A stretch of DNA of 64,000 bases from Billgrantia bachuensis (GTDB taxonomy: Bacteria > Pseudomonadota > Gammaproteobacteria > Pseudomonadales > Halomonadaceae), in contig NZ_JAAQTO010000054.1 in assembly GCF_011742165.1 (NCBI RefSeq), forward strand, positions 1 to 64,000. The letters run 5' to 3'. The translations under genes were made by a program, and so were the position numbers. Below the pieces are notes generated by a model. The model ran no database searches, was not told the origin of the DNA, and saw only the letters and a list, made by a program, of their open reading frames with translations. Shown here one piece after another: positions 1 to 8,370 of the stretch. Position 1 is the first letter of the stretch, and every line of letters starts with the position of its first letter.

Positions 1-70
1 AATAGCTCAGTGGTAGAGCATCGCCTTGCCAAGGCGAGGGTCGGGAGTTCGAATCTCCTTTCCCGCTCCA
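1..70 (+). tRNA. tRNA-Gly(GCC), 5' end cut off by the window
   Basis: The cloverleaf is visible from just before the D-arm: the anticodon stem-loop TCGCCTT-GCC-AAGGCGA, a T-arm with GTTCGAATC, an acceptor 3' strand TTCCCGC and an encoded TCCA end at 70. Anticodon GCC reads glycine codons GGC/GGU. About six acceptor bases that would pair with the 3' strand lie before base 1, so the gene is incomplete only because of the window edge. Confidence 0.95.
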
Positions 71-128
71 AATTCTTACGTATCTCGAAGATGCCAAGGC
101 TCGGGCCGGGAGCCGGGGCGCCGGACCG

Positions 129-151
129 TCGAATCTCCTTTCCCGCTCCAA
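129..151 (+). repeat. Second copy of the tRNA-Gly 3' end
   Basis: Twenty-three bases at 129-151 repeat 49-71 exactly. They cover the T-loop, the 3' acceptor strand, CCA and one following base of the tRNA-Gly. Nothing upstream of 129 forms the rest of a tRNA, so this is a 3' remnant rather than a gene. It could be a leftover of recombination within a tRNA array, or an attachment-site duplicate of the kind left by integrases that use tRNA 3' ends. No integrase gene lies nearby. Confidence 0.8.
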
Positions 152-281
152 TTTTCCTCCCCCCAAGCTTTCGATTGCCTTGCCCGTGGGCGAGGCATGC
201 TGCGTTTTTCCTGGGCCAGGCTTGAAAAATTCCTTCGCGCCCTAATCTCTTGAACTCATTTTCGCTTCGCAAGGATGTCCC

Positions 282-1244
282 ATGGCCGAACCGGCGCTGT
301 CGATCCGTGGCCTGACCAAGGTCTACGGCAACGGCTTTCACGCCCTGAAGGGGATCGACCTCGACGTCGAGCAGGGCGACTTCTTCGCCCTGCTGGGGCC
401 CAACGGGGCCGGCAAGTCCACCACCCTGGGCGTGGTCTGCTCGCTGGTTCAGAAGACCGCCGGCAAGGTCTCGATCTTCGGTATCGACATCGACCGCGAC
501 TTCGCGCGTGCCAAGTATCATCTGGGCGTGGTGCCCCAGGAGTTCAACTTCAACCAGTTCGAGAAGGTGCTCGACATCGTGCTGGCCCAGGCGGGCTACT
601 ACGGCATGCCGCGTCGCGAGGCGCTGCCGCGTGCCGAGCGACTGTTGAAGGATCTCGGCCTGTGGGACAAGCGCAACGGCAGCGCGCGCATGCTCTCCGG
701 CGGCATGAAGCGCCGCCTGATGATCGCTCGAGCGCTGATGCATCGGCCCAAGCTGCTGATCCTCGACGAGCCTACCGCCGGCGTCGACATCGAACTGCGC
801 CGCAGCATGTGGGAGTACATGCGCCGCATCAATCGCGAGGAGGGCACCACCATCATCCTCACCACCCACTATCTCGAGGAGGCCGAGAGCCTCTGTCGCA
901 ACGTGGCGATCATCAACCACGGCGAGATCGTGCGGAATACCAGCGTTCGTGGCCTGTTGGCCGAGCTCGACACCGAGACCTTCCTGCTCGACCTGGCGCA
1001 TCCCGTGGAGCAGGCCCCTTATATCGAGGGTTTCGAGGTGAACAAAGTGGAGGGCGCCCAGCTAGCCGTGGTCGTGCACCGCGGGCAGCGCCTGAACGAT
1101 GTGTTCACTGCCTTGGGTGAACAGGACATCGAGGTGGTCTCGATGCGCAACCGCGCCAATCGGCTGGAGGAAATGTTCGTATCGATGGTAGAGCAGGGCA
1201 ACGATGAGCGTCGTGAGGCCGAACGGGTGGAGGTGGGTAAATGA
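282..1244 (+). CDS. yadG: ABC exporter ATP-binding subunit, YadG type
   Basis: This 320-residue protein is the nucleotide-binding subunit of an ABC-2 type exporter that would power the membrane protein encoded next. Walker A GPNGAGKST is at residues 39-47, the signature LSGGM at 138-142, Walker B LLILDEP at 158-164 and the switch histidine at about 196 in TTHYLEE. About 90 further residues form the C-terminal extension usual in this family. The start is set by AAGGA at 271-275, and its stop overlaps the next start as ATGA. YadG resembles DrrA/NodI-type exporter ATPases; the substrate is not known from sequence. Confidence 0.9.
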   Translation: MAEPALSIRGLTKVYGNGFHALKGIDLDVEQGDFFALLGPNGAGKSTTLGVVCSLVQKTAGKVSIFGIDIDRDFARAKYHLGVVPQEFNFNQFEKVLDIVLAQAGYYGMPRREALPRAERLLKDLGLWDKRNGSARMLSGGMKRRLMIARALMHRPKLLILDEPTAGVDIELRRSMWEYMRRINREEGTTIILTTHYLEEAESLCRNVAIINHGEIVRNTSVRGLLAELDTETFLLDLAHPVEQAPYIEGFEVNKVEGAQLAVVVHRGQRLNDVFTALGEQDIEVVSMRNRANRLEEMFVSMVEQGNDERREAERVEVGK

Positions 1245-2014
1245 GCGCCAGCCAGATCGCCATCGCACTCTGGACCCTGGTCTTCAAGGAGATCAAGCGC
1301 TTCACGCGGATCTGGCCGCAGACATTGCTGCCGCCTTCGATCACCATGGCGATGTACTTCATCATCTTCGGCAGCCTGATCGGCTCGCGCATCGGCGAGA
1401 TGGATGGCTTCAGCTACATGGACTTCATCGTTCCCGGGCTGATCATGATGGCGGTGATCACCAACAGCTACTCCAACGTGGCCTCGAGCTTCTTCTCCAA
1501 CAAGTTCCAGCGCAGCGTGGAGGAGATGATGGTATCGCCCATGCCCAACTGGGTGATCCTCACCGGCTTCGTGCTCGGCGGCATGGCGCGCGGGCTGGGC
1601 GTTGGCCTGATCGTGACGCTAGTGTCGCTGTTCTTTACCCGCATCAGCGTGGCTCATCCGCTGCTGACCATCGGCGTGGTGGTGCTCACAGCGGCGCTGT
1701 TCTCCATCGGCGGCTTCATCAACGCGCTGCTGGCCAACAAGTTCGACGACGTTTCCATCGTGCCGACCTTCGTGCTCACGCCGTTGACCTACCTGGGCGG
1801 AGTGTTCTACTCGATCTCCCTGCTGCCGACCTTCTGGCAGAATGCCTCGCTGCTGAACCCGATCCTGTACATGGTCAACGTGTTCCGTCACGGTTTTCTC
1901 GGTGTCTCCGACATTCCCGTGGGCTGGGCGCTGGCCGCCATCGTCGCTTTCATCGTCGTGCTCTTCACCGTCGCGCTATGGATGCTGGAGCGCGGCAAAG
2001 GTATTCGTTCATGA
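1241..2014 (+). CDS. yadH: ABC-2 type exporter permease, YadH type
   Basis: This 257-residue integral membrane protein has about six hydrophobic segments and the ABC-2 permease layout. A loop near the middle reads SPMPNWVILTGFVLGG, and a hydrophobic hairpin containing YLGGVFYSISLLP follows. It starts inside the yadG stop codon (ATGA) and ends overlapping the queF start, so the three genes are probably one transcript with coupled translation. With YadG it would form a homodimeric exporter in the inner membrane. Substrate unknown; the link to queF is positional only. Confidence 0.88.
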   Translation: MSASQIAIALWTLVFKEIKRFTRIWPQTLLPPSITMAMYFIIFGSLIGSRIGEMDGFSYMDFIVPGLIMMAVITNSYSNVASSFFSNKFQRSVEEMMVSPMPNWVILTGFVLGGMARGLGVGLIVTLVSLFFTRISVAHPLLTIGVVVLTAALFSIGGFINALLANKFDDVSIVPTFVLTPLTYLGGVFYSISLLPTFWQNASLLNPILYMVNVFRHGFLGVSDIPVGWALAAIVAFIVVLFTVALWMLERGKGIRS

Positions 2015-2844
2015 GCCACAGACCCGATACGCTTGAGCATGCCCCGCTGGGGCGCGAGTCCGCCTACCCCGAGCACTACGACGCCGGGCTACTCTATCCC
2101 ATTCCCCGCGAGGCCAATCGCGCGCCACTGGGCATCGAGGAGGGTAGCCTGCCCTTCGTCGGCGAGGACGAGTGGCACGCCTTCGAGGTCAGCTGGCTCA
2201 ACGCCCGCGGCAAGCCGCTGGTGGCCGTGGCGCGCTTCCGCCTGCCGGCCGAGTCGCCCAACCTGATCGAGTCGAAGTCGTGGAAGCTCTACCTCAACAG
2301 CTTCAACCAGACCCGCTTCGAAAGCCGCGAGCAGGTGATCGACGTACTCGAGCGCGACCTGGCCAAGGCGGCCGGGGCGCACGTCGCGGTGGAGCTGTTC
2401 GGTGTCGATGACACGGCGCTTGCCGCCTGCCGGCTGCCCGGCGAGTGCCTCGATGAGCTCGATATCGAGGTCGACGATTACACGCCGAGCGCTGAGCACC
2501 TGCAGGTCGGCGAGGAGATCGTCGAGGAAACGCTCTACTCGCATCTGCTCAAGTCCAACTGTCCGGTCACCGGCCAGCCCGACTGGGGCAGCGTGCTGAT
2601 CCGCTATCGTGGCCCCAGGCTCGACCGCGAGGGCCTGCTGCGCTACCTGATCGGTTATCGCCAACATCAGGACTTCCACGAGCACTGTGTCGAGCACATC
2701 TTCACCGACCTGATGGCCCGTGCTCGCCCCGAGCGGCTGCTGGTGCTGGCACGCTACGTGCGCCGCGGTGGGCTCGATATCAGCCCCTGGCGCGCCACGC
2801 CGGGCGAACGCCCTCCGGAGCCCCTGCGCTTGGCAAGACAGTAG
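2011..2844 (+). CDS. queF: NADPH-dependent preQ0 reductase QueF (long form)
   Basis: QueF reduces the nitrile 7-cyano-7-deazaguanine (preQ0) to the aminomethyl compound preQ1 in queuosine tRNA modification. The 277-residue length matches the long, two-domain type. The QueF motif ESKSWKLYLNSFN is at residues 87-99 of the N-terminal half. The catalytic pair lies in SNCPVTGQPDWG, with Cys184 forming the thioimide and Asp191 as proton donor. The start is the ATG overlapping the yadH stop; an in-frame open region upstream is only a shadow of yadH. No other queuosine gene is in the window. Confidence 0.95.
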   Translation: MSHRPDTLEHAPLGRESAYPEHYDAGLLYPIPREANRAPLGIEEGSLPFVGEDEWHAFEVSWLNARGKPLVAVARFRLPAESPNLIESKSWKLYLNSFNQTRFESREQVIDVLERDLAKAAGAHVAVELFGVDDTALAACRLPGECLDELDIEVDDYTPSAEHLQVGEEIVEETLYSHLLKSNCPVTGQPDWGSVLIRYRGPRLDREGLLRYLIGYRQHQDFHEHCVEHIFTDLMARARPERLLVLARYVRRGGLDISPWRATPGERPPEPLRLARQ

Positions 2845-2845
2845 G

Positions 2846-3034
2846 CCTGGCGCGCAGGTCTATCGCAGTTAGCAATTTCACTCGGGGCTGATCCGTCGAC
2901 AGGGCTACGAGGAGGCGCTGTGAACCCGTCCTTGGGCGCTACTTTTGCCATCCATGGCAAAAGACCTCCTCTTCGACCTATCCCCGGCGCCCCTCTTCAT
3001 GTCCAGCTGCGATAGCCCTAGCCTGGCGCGCCAG
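2846..3034. repeat. Imperfect palindromic intergenic element of about 190 bp
   Basis: The gap after queF is one large imperfect inverted repeat. CCTGGCGCGC and CTATCGCAG (2846-2868) face CTGCGATAG and GGCGCGCC (3007-3032). GTCGA and GAGGAGG (about 2896-2915) face CCTCCTC and TCGAC. The centre is a near-perfect hairpin of 9-bp arms, TTTTGCCAT at 2943-2951 and ATGGCAAAA at 2954-2962, around CC. An RNA from either strand would fold into a long stem. It looks like a dispersed palindromic (REP/MITE-like) repeat and may also act as a transcript end for queF. No second copy is in this window. Confidence 0.65.
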
Positions 3035-3080
3035 TAGCGCCTTGGGTAGAGTGCCGAGAAAGACTCAAGAGGAGAGCAAC

Positions 3081-3641
3081 ATGGATGCGATGACCCTGCT
3101 GCACGAACGCAGCTCCATGGGCAAGTTGACCGGCCCGGCGCCCAGCCCCGAGCAGATGGAAGCGATCTACCGCGCCGCGCTACGAGCCCCCGATCACAAG
3201 GAGCTGCGCCCGTGGCGCTTCATCGAGTTTTCCGGTGAAGGGCTCGAGCGGTTGGGGGAACTCTTCGCCGAAGCCGAGTACCGCGAGGACCCGAGCATCG
3301 AGGACGCCGCCCTGGACGCCGCGCGCAAGAAGCCGCTGCGCGCGCCGATGATAGTGGCTGTCGTCGCCAAGGTCACGCCCGACGTGGAGAAGGTGCCCAA
3401 GATCGAGCAGGTGATCTCGGCCGGCTGCGCCGCCCATGGCATCCTGCTGGCCGCACACGCCCTCGGGCTGGGCGCCATGTGGCGCAGCGGCAAGTACGCC
3501 TTCGACCCCACCGTACGCAAGGGGCTCGGCCTGGAGGGGGAGGACGAACTGATCGCCTTCATCTACCTTGGCCAGCTCGCCGGGCGCCACAAGCCCATTG
3601 CCGAGCATCGCCTCAGTGACTTCGTCGAACGCTGGACCTGA
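3081..3641 (+). CDS. Nitroreductase family protein, YdjA-like
   Basis: This 186-residue flavoprotein matches the short YdjA class of FMN-dependent NAD(P)H nitroreductases, which act as homodimers in the cytoplasm. The N-terminal RAPDHKELRPWRF segment is the usual FMN-phosphate region, and SAGCAAHGILLAAHALGLGAMW is the central family helix. The start is ATG at 3081 behind AGAGGAG. An upstream in-frame start lacks a ribosome site. The next gene begins four bases after its stop, so they are probably co-transcribed. The physiological substrate is unknown. Confidence 0.85.
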   Translation: MDAMTLLHERSSMGKLTGPAPSPEQMEAIYRAALRAPDHKELRPWRFIEFSGEGLERLGELFAEAEYREDPSIEDAALDAARKKPLRAPMIVAVVAKVTPDVEKVPKIEQVISAGCAAHGILLAAHALGLGAMWRSGKYAFDPTVRKGLGLEGEDELIAFIYLGQLAGRHKPIAEHRLSDFVERWT

Positions 3642-3645
3642 CGCC

Positions 3646-4149
3646 ATGCGTGAAATCGGCGTTCCCCACCCGCGCCTGCCGCTGCCCGCATCCGGCGAGC
3701 GCGACGATCCGCGGGCCTTTCTTGCCTGGCTGAGTGACGCCATCCCCATGGTCGAGCACCTGGGCATCCGCGAGATGCGCCGGGAAGGGGAGAGCCTGGT
3801 GTGGGAGCTTTCGCTGGCGCCCAACCTCAACGACAAGGGCACGGGCTTCGGCGGTGGGCTCACCGCGCAGACCACCCTGCTGGGCTGGTGCTGGACCACC
3901 CTGTGGCTGCGCGAGCGCGGCCATGCCCGCGACGTCGTCGTGGCCGAGGCCAGCCAGCGCTTCCTGGCGCCGGTCACCGGTGATTACCGCTTGACCTGCA
4001 CGCCTGAGCGCGCGCACGGCTCCGAAACGCTGGCGGAGCGCTTGGCGAGCCGCGGGCGCGGTCGTATCGCTCTCACGCAGCAGCTCTGGTGCGGCGATAC
4101 TCTATGCTTGGAAGCCTGCGGCGACTACGCCGTGCTGCCCGCCAGCTGA
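3646..4149 (+). CDS. Putative thioesterase, YiiD C-terminal domain type
   Basis: This 167-residue protein is similar throughout to the hotdog-fold domain at the C-terminus of YiiD, a putative thioesterase. The family segment LAPNLNDKGTGFGGGLTAQ lies near residue 60, before the long hotdog helix. No acetyltransferase domain is attached, unlike the two-domain E. coli protein. The start four bases after the nitroreductase stop suggests coupling. A role in hydrolysing an acyl thioester is inferred from the fold. Confidence 0.75.
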   Translation: MREIGVPHPRLPLPASGERDDPRAFLAWLSDAIPMVEHLGIREMRREGESLVWELSLAPNLNDKGTGFGGGLTAQTTLLGWCWTTLWLRERGHARDVVVAEASQRFLAPVTGDYRLTCTPERAHGSETLAERLASRGRGRIALTQQLWCGDTLCLEACGDYAVLPAS

Positions 4150-4172
4150 CGGTGCTAGAGCCGAAAACCGGC

Positions 4173-4201
4173 TTGCAAACGCGTACTTAAGCCGTTAGAC
4201 T
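4173..4201 (+). promoter_or_regulatory. Promoter of tRNA-Ser
   Basis: TTGCAA at 4173-4178 and TAGACT at 4196-4201 are 17 bp apart, a good sigma-70 arrangement. The stretch after the -10 box is GC-rich (TTGCGCCG), as in stringently controlled stable-RNA promoters. Transcription would start near 4208, about 47 bp before the mature tRNA. Confidence 0.65.
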
Positions 4202-4254
4202 TTGCGCCGTTCTGACGCACAAGGCACGGCCAAAAGGCGTGAGGACCACAATGT

Positions 4255-4342
4255 GGAGGGGTGTCCGAGTGGTCGAAGGAGCACGCCTGGAAAGTGTGTA
4301 AGTCGCAAGGCTTCGAGGGTTCGAATCCCTCCCCCTCCGCCA
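4255..4342 (+). tRNA. tRNA-Ser(GGA)
   Basis: The acceptor strands GGAGGGG and CCCCTCC enclose an 88-nt class II tRNA with an encoded CCA. The anticodon loop CTGGAAA carries GGA, reading UCC/UCU. A long variable arm follows the anticodon stem, as expected for tRNA-Ser, and the T-arm has GGTTCGAATCC. A single-gene transcription unit is indicated by the flanking promoter and terminator. Confidence 0.95.
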
Positions 4343-4353
4343 CAGATACCGAG

Positions 4354-4381
4354 AAACCCGGCTCAGCGAGCCGGGTTTTTT
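4354..4381 (+). terminator. Rho-independent terminator of tRNA-Ser
   Basis: AACCCGGCT (4355-4363) pairs with AGCCGGGTT (4369-4377) around a five-base loop and runs into six T residues ending at 4381. It lies 12 bp behind the tRNA CCA end. Confidence 0.9.
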
Positions 4382-4558
4382 GTGCGCGTTCACTTGTCCG
4401 ACTAGCGCATCGACTTGCGATGCTTCGAATCGCATCACACGAACGCAGGGGCGCGGCTCAACCGGTCGTCTCCCTGGTCATGCCTCATCACACCTACCAC
4501 ACTGGGAACCAGCATGCCGCTGCGGCGGCTTCTCCTTGCTCAAACCCTGGGAGGCCAG

Positions 4559-5422
4559 ATGAAGAAGCGTTCCGTAGCCTCGGTTCACCCCGCGTATCGC
4601 GACGACATCGGTGACTTGCAGACGCGCCGACCCTTGCCGGGGCCGGGCGTGCCGCAGGTCGATCCGTTCCTGTTCCTCAATCATCACGGCCCGCAGGTCT
4701 ACCCGCCCAACAATGCCGGTCTGCCCTTCGGTCCGCACCCGCACCGTGGCTTCGAGACGGTGACCTTCATTCTCGAGGGCAGCCTGGCGCACCATGATTC
4801 GGGCGGCCATGCGAGCGTGATCGAGGCGGGCGGCGTGCAGTGGATGACGGCGGGCTCGGGGCTCGTGCATGCCGAGATCTCGCCACCCGAATTCAAGAAG
4901 CGGGGCGGCGCGCTGGAGATCCTGCAACTGTGGGTCAACCTACCTTCACGGCTGAAGATGGTGTCGCCGCACTATGTGGGGGTGCAGCGCGATGCGATAC
5001 CCACCGTGACTCTCGATGAGGGGCGCGGTTCGCTCGAGCTGATCGCGGGAAAGTACGGCGACGAGGTGGGGTCGGTCGAATCGCTGACGCAGGTATTCAT
5101 GTCAGTGGTTCGCCTCGAGGCCGGCGGACGTGTCGAACTACCGGCCCCGGCGGGGCGCAACGTATTTCTCTATACGGTATCCGGCCAGGCCCGCGTCGCG
5201 GGCGAAAGGGTCGAGCCTTGGCACTTGGTCGAGTTGAGCGACGACGGGGACACGGTTCTCCTCGAGGCTGTGACGCCGTGCTGCTATCTCTTCGGCCATG
5301 CCGAACCTATCGGCGAGCCGGTCGTCGCCCATGGCCCCTTCGTCATGAACACGCAGGAAGAAATCTCCCAGGCGGTACGCGACTACCAGTCCGGAAAGTT
5401 CGGCTCGGGGTTGACAATGTGA
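4559..5422 (+). CDS. Pirin family protein
   Basis: This 287-residue bicupin protein belongs to the pirin family, whose members bind iron and include quercetinases and redox-linked regulators. The N-terminal cupin has HPHRGFETVTFILEG with the metal-ligand histidines, followed by the AGSGLVHAE segment with another His-Glu pair. The start at 4559 is set by GGGAGG eight bases upstream; a longer in-frame reading from 4514 lacks a site and is not conserved-looking. It converges with the TRAP operon, leaving 27 bp between stops. The actual substrate or partner is unknown. Confidence 0.9.
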   Translation: MKKRSVASVHPAYRDDIGDLQTRRPLPGPGVPQVDPFLFLNHHGPQVYPPNNAGLPFGPHPHRGFETVTFILEGSLAHHDSGGHASVIEAGGVQWMTAGSGLVHAEISPPEFKKRGGALEILQLWVNLPSRLKMVSPHYVGVQRDAIPTVTLDEGRGSLELIAGKYGDEVGSVESLTQVFMSVVRLEAGGRVELPAPAGRNVFLYTVSGQARVAGERVEPWHLVELSDDGDTVLLEAVTPCCYLFGHAEPIGEPVVAHGPFVMNTQEEISQAVRDYQSGKFGSGLTM

Positions 5423-5449
5423 GCGGTTCACGATGTCAGCCATGGGAGG

Positions 5450-5956
5450 TCACCTCGTCATCGATACCGTGGCGCAGGCGGGCAGGGCGCGGGCGGCATC
5501 CAGCAGGAACTGCAGGGCGAGCATCGTGAATCCGATGGGCAGCAGGGCGTAGGGGAAGATCATGGGCGTGCCTAGCGAACTCGAGACGCGCTCGCTGTAC
5601 TCGAAGGCCTGCAAGGCCATTATACCGCCACGCCACACCATGATGCCGCAGAACACCGCACCGAGCAGGCCGGTGACGACGTCGATCGCGGCGCGGCTGC
5701 GTGGCGGCAGCTTGTCCTTGAAGAAGGTGATGCGGATGTGAGCGTCGTGGCGCTGGGCTTCGGCGGCACCGATAACGGCCAGATAGACCAGCAGGAAAGA
5801 GTTGATCTCCAGGCTCCAACTGGTCGGGGCGGCGAAGGCGTAGCGCATGATGGCGTCATAGCAGATCGACACCATCATGAACACCAGCACCGCCATAGAC
5901 GTCCAGCGCAGGACGGCCAGCAGGCCGTCCCAACTGCGTGTGGTTGAAGCGCTCAT
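5450..5956 (-). CDS. TRAP transporter small permease (DctQ family)
   Basis: This 168-residue protein has four hydrophobic segments and the DctQ layout, including WSLEINSFLLVYLAVIGAAEA before the second helix. It is the small membrane subunit that pairs with DctM in Na+-driven tripartite transport. The start is the ATG at 5956 behind GAGGAG; the open frame upstream overlaps dctP out of frame and is not coding. It is the last gene of the leftward cluster, 10 bp after the binding-protein gene. Confidence 0.87.
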   Translation of the reverse strand: MSASTTRSWDGLLAVLRWTSMAVLVFMMVSICYDAIMRYAFAAPTSWSLEINSFLLVYLAVIGAAEAQRHDAHIRITFFKDKLPPRSRAAIDVVTGLLGAVFCGIMVWRGGIMALQAFEYSERVSSSLGTPMIFPYALLPIGFTMLALQFLLDAARALPACATVSMTR

Positions 5957-5966
5957 GTGGCGCTCC

Positions 5967-7013
5967 TCATGCCTCGCCCAGGGCCAGTGCGATGGCACGG
6001 TTGCCGACTTCTTCGCCGACCTCGTCCTTCCAGTGGTCCCAGACCGCCTGGACGCCGGCGTTGAACGTCTCGATATCCTCCTCGCTGGGCTCGATGATCT
6101 CGATTCCGGCTTCCTCGACTTGCGGCCAGTACTCGTTGGGATAGATGTCGTTGTTGCAGTGCTCGATGAAGTTCTCGTCGTACCAGTCGGCGGCCTGTTG
6201 CAGCACACCGCGCACGTCTTCGTCGAGGTTGTCCCAGGTGTCGCGCAGCATGAAGGGTGCCACCGAGAAGCCGGTGATCGGCAGCTTGTAGCAGTATTTG
6301 AGCTGCTCCTGGAGGCTGCGCCCGATGATCGTCGATATGTTGAAGATGCCGGCATCCACGGTGCCGCGCTGCAGCGCCATGTAGGTTTCCGAGGAGGGGA
6401 TGCGGGTCGCCCCCACGTTGTAGGGTTCGAAGGCCTGGGTGGCCTCGAAACCGACGATGCGAACCTTCTTGCCGCGTACCTCGTCGAGGCTGCGGATGGG
6501 GCTCTCCTCGGTGCTCCACAGGTACTCCGGCTCGAGGATGCCGCCGCCGGAAGTGAGCAGGTAGAGGTTCTCCTCGGCCAGCACCTCGTTGATCAGTTCC
6601 ATGAGCGGGCTGCCCTGGCGCAATCGCTCCGGGTGCCGATAGAGTTCACCCACCACACCGGGCAGGCCGGTCACGCCGAGAATGGGAATCGAGCGGGTGA
6701 TATAGGAGAAGGTGTGGAACATGAAATCGATACTGCGTGCGCGCAGCGCCGGCAGTTGTTCGTCCACCTTGAGCAGTTGGCCGGAGTCGTAGAATTCCAC
6801 CGACAGTGCGTCACCGCCGTTCTCCTGGAGCATTTCCACGAAGCGGTTGGAGCCGTAGGTCAGTGCCTTGTAGGAGTCGGGCAGGTAGGTGACCCCGGTG
6901 AGGGTGGTGGCGGCATGGCTGCGTGGCGCCAGCAGGCTATGCGTGCCGAACAGAGTGGCGCCGGCGGTGGCGAAGGTGCCGTACTTGAGGACTTGGCGAC
7001 GGGACAGAGTCAT
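5967..7013 (-). CDS. TRAP transporter substrate-binding protein (DctP family)
   Basis: This 348-residue periplasmic protein captures the solute for the TRAP permease. Residues 1-34 look like a twin-arginine signal (SRRQVLKYG, a hydrophobic stretch, then APRSHA), so it may be exported folded by Tat rather than by Sec. The mature part has the usual DctP segments, including the long helix region with RIPSSETYMALQRGTVDAG, which in the family contains the substrate-carboxylate arginine region. It lies between dctM and dctQ. The neighbouring CoA-transferase suggests an organic acid ligand; the exact solute cannot be read from sequence. Confidence 0.88.
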   Translation of the reverse strand: MTLSRRQVLKYGTFATAGATLFGTHSLLAPRSHAATTLTGVTYLPDSYKALTYGSNRFVEMLQENGGDALSVEFYDSGQLLKVDEQLPALRARSIDFMFHTFSYITRSIPILGVTGLPGVVGELYRHPERLRQGSPLMELINEVLAEENLYLLTSGGGILEPEYLWSTEESPIRSLDEVRGKKVRIVGFEATQAFEPYNVGATRIPSSETYMALQRGTVDAGIFNISTIIGRSLQEQLKYCYKLPITGFSVAPFMLRDTWDNLDEDVRGVLQQAADWYDENFIEHCNNDIYPNEYWPQVEEAGIEIIEPSEEDIETFNAGVQAVWDHWKDEVGEEVGNRAIALALGEA

Positions 7014-7070
7014 GGCGAATCTCCCTTTGTTGTTGTAGCGGTTTACTTCTTTGACGGTGCTGCCCCGGGG

Positions 7071-8360
7071 TTACATCAGCCCCGGTAACCACAGGCTGAG
7101 GCTGGGCATGAAGACGAACAGCATCAGCACGAGGAACTGCACGGCGACGAAGGGCAGGGCGCTCTTGATGATTTCCTCCACGGAGAGTTCGGGGCAGACC
7201 CCGCGCAGGGCGTAGAGGTTGAGGCCCACCGGTGGGGTAACCACGGCGATCTCCAAATTGAGCACCATGACGATGCCGAACCACAGCGGGTCATAGCCCA
7301 GGGCGATGACCAGCGGCAGCAGCACCGGGGTGGTCACCACGATCAACGAGACGGCATCGACGATCATGCCGAGCAGGATCAGCAGCAGCATGACCGCCAA
7401 CAGGATCGCCCAGGCGGGCAGGCCGGTAGCGGTAAGCGCCTCGGTGAGCAACTGGGGCACACGCACCATGTTGAGGTAGTCGCCGAAGATCTTGGCGCAG
7501 CCGATGATCAGCAGGATGGCACCGCTGATCCGGGCGGTGGTGCCGAGGATCTCCAGGAACTTGGCCCAGCTGAGGCTGCGAAACACCAGGGTGGCGATCA
7601 GGAAGGCGCCGGCCGCGCCGATGCCGGCGGCCTCGCTTGGGGTGGCCAGGCCCGAGTAGATGGAGCCCAGCACGGCGACAACCAGCAGGGCGGCATGCCA
7701 GATGTTGGCCAGGCTTGCCCAGCGCTGTTTCCAGGTGAAGCGCTCCTCGCTGGCCGGCGCCTCGGCCGGGTTGAGGCGCACGCGAACGTAAATGAACAGC
7801 GACAGGGCCAGTGCCAGCACGATACCGGGCACGATGCCACCGATGAAGAGGTCGGCCACCGAGACGCTGGATACCGCACCGTAGATGATGAAGGGCACGC
7901 TGGGTGGAATCAGCATGGCCAGTGCGCCGGCACTGACCACGGCGCCTGCGGCCAGCGAGCGGCTGTAGCCGCGCTGAAGCATCTGCGGCACGGCGATCGA
8001 GCCCACGGCGGCGACACCGGCGAGGCTCACCCCGGAGACGGCGCCGAACATGGCCGAGGCGCCCACCGAAGAGATCGCCAGGCTGCCGCGTAACCAGTTG
8101 AGCCAGCGCACCGCGGCGGTGAACAGGCTGGAACCTACCGGTGTCGCTCCCAGGAAATTGCCCATCAGGATGAACAGCGGCAGGGCGATCAACTCGAAGG
8201 CGTTGAGCTGACCGAACAGCGACGACGGGGCGAAGAAGAAGGCCAGCGAGCCGCGGGCCATGTAGAGGCCGATCAGGCCCGATAATCCCAGGGCGAGGAA
8301 GATCGGAAAACCGATGACGATCAGTCCCACGAGCACGATCAGAACGATGACGGGATCCAT
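7071..8360 (-). CDS. TRAP transporter large permease (DctM family)
   Basis: This 429-residue polytopic membrane protein has about twelve hydrophobic segments and DctM hallmarks: the early ALPLFILMGNFL segment, the LIPPSVPFIIYG loop near the middle and VVTPPVGLNLY near the end. It forms the translocation unit driven by sodium. It starts 10 bp after the CoA-transferase gene, with a GAGGAA site, and is followed by dctP after 57 bp. The gene order M-P-Q is one of the common TRAP arrangements. Confidence 0.93.
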   Translation of the reverse strand: MDPVIVLIVLVGLIVIGFPIFLALGLSGLIGLYMARGSLAFFFAPSSLFGQLNAFELIALPLFILMGNFLGATPVGSSLFTAAVRWLNWLRGSLAISSVGASAMFGAVSGVSLAGVAAVGSIAVPQMLQRGYSRSLAAGAVVSAGALAMLIPPSVPFIIYGAVSSVSVADLFIGGIVPGIVLALALSLFIYVRVRLNPAEAPASEERFTWKQRWASLANIWHAALLVVAVLGSIYSGLATPSEAAGIGAAGAFLIATLVFRSLSWAKFLEILGTTARISGAILLIIGCAKIFGDYLNMVRVPQLLTEALTATGLPAWAILLAVMLLLILLGMIVDAVSLIVVTTPVLLPLVIALGYDPLWFGIVMVLNLEIAVVTPPVGLNLYALRGVCPELSVEEIIKSALPFVAVQFLVLMLFVFMPSLSLWLPGLM

Positions 8361-8370
8361 GGCGACTTCC

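Noticed and set aside
129-151. A second complete tRNA-Gly
   Set aside because: Only the 3' part matches; no anticodon or D-arm precedes it.
5877-7088. 403-codon plus-strand frame
   Set aside because: Antisense to the TRAP genes dctQ and dctP; no coding motifs.
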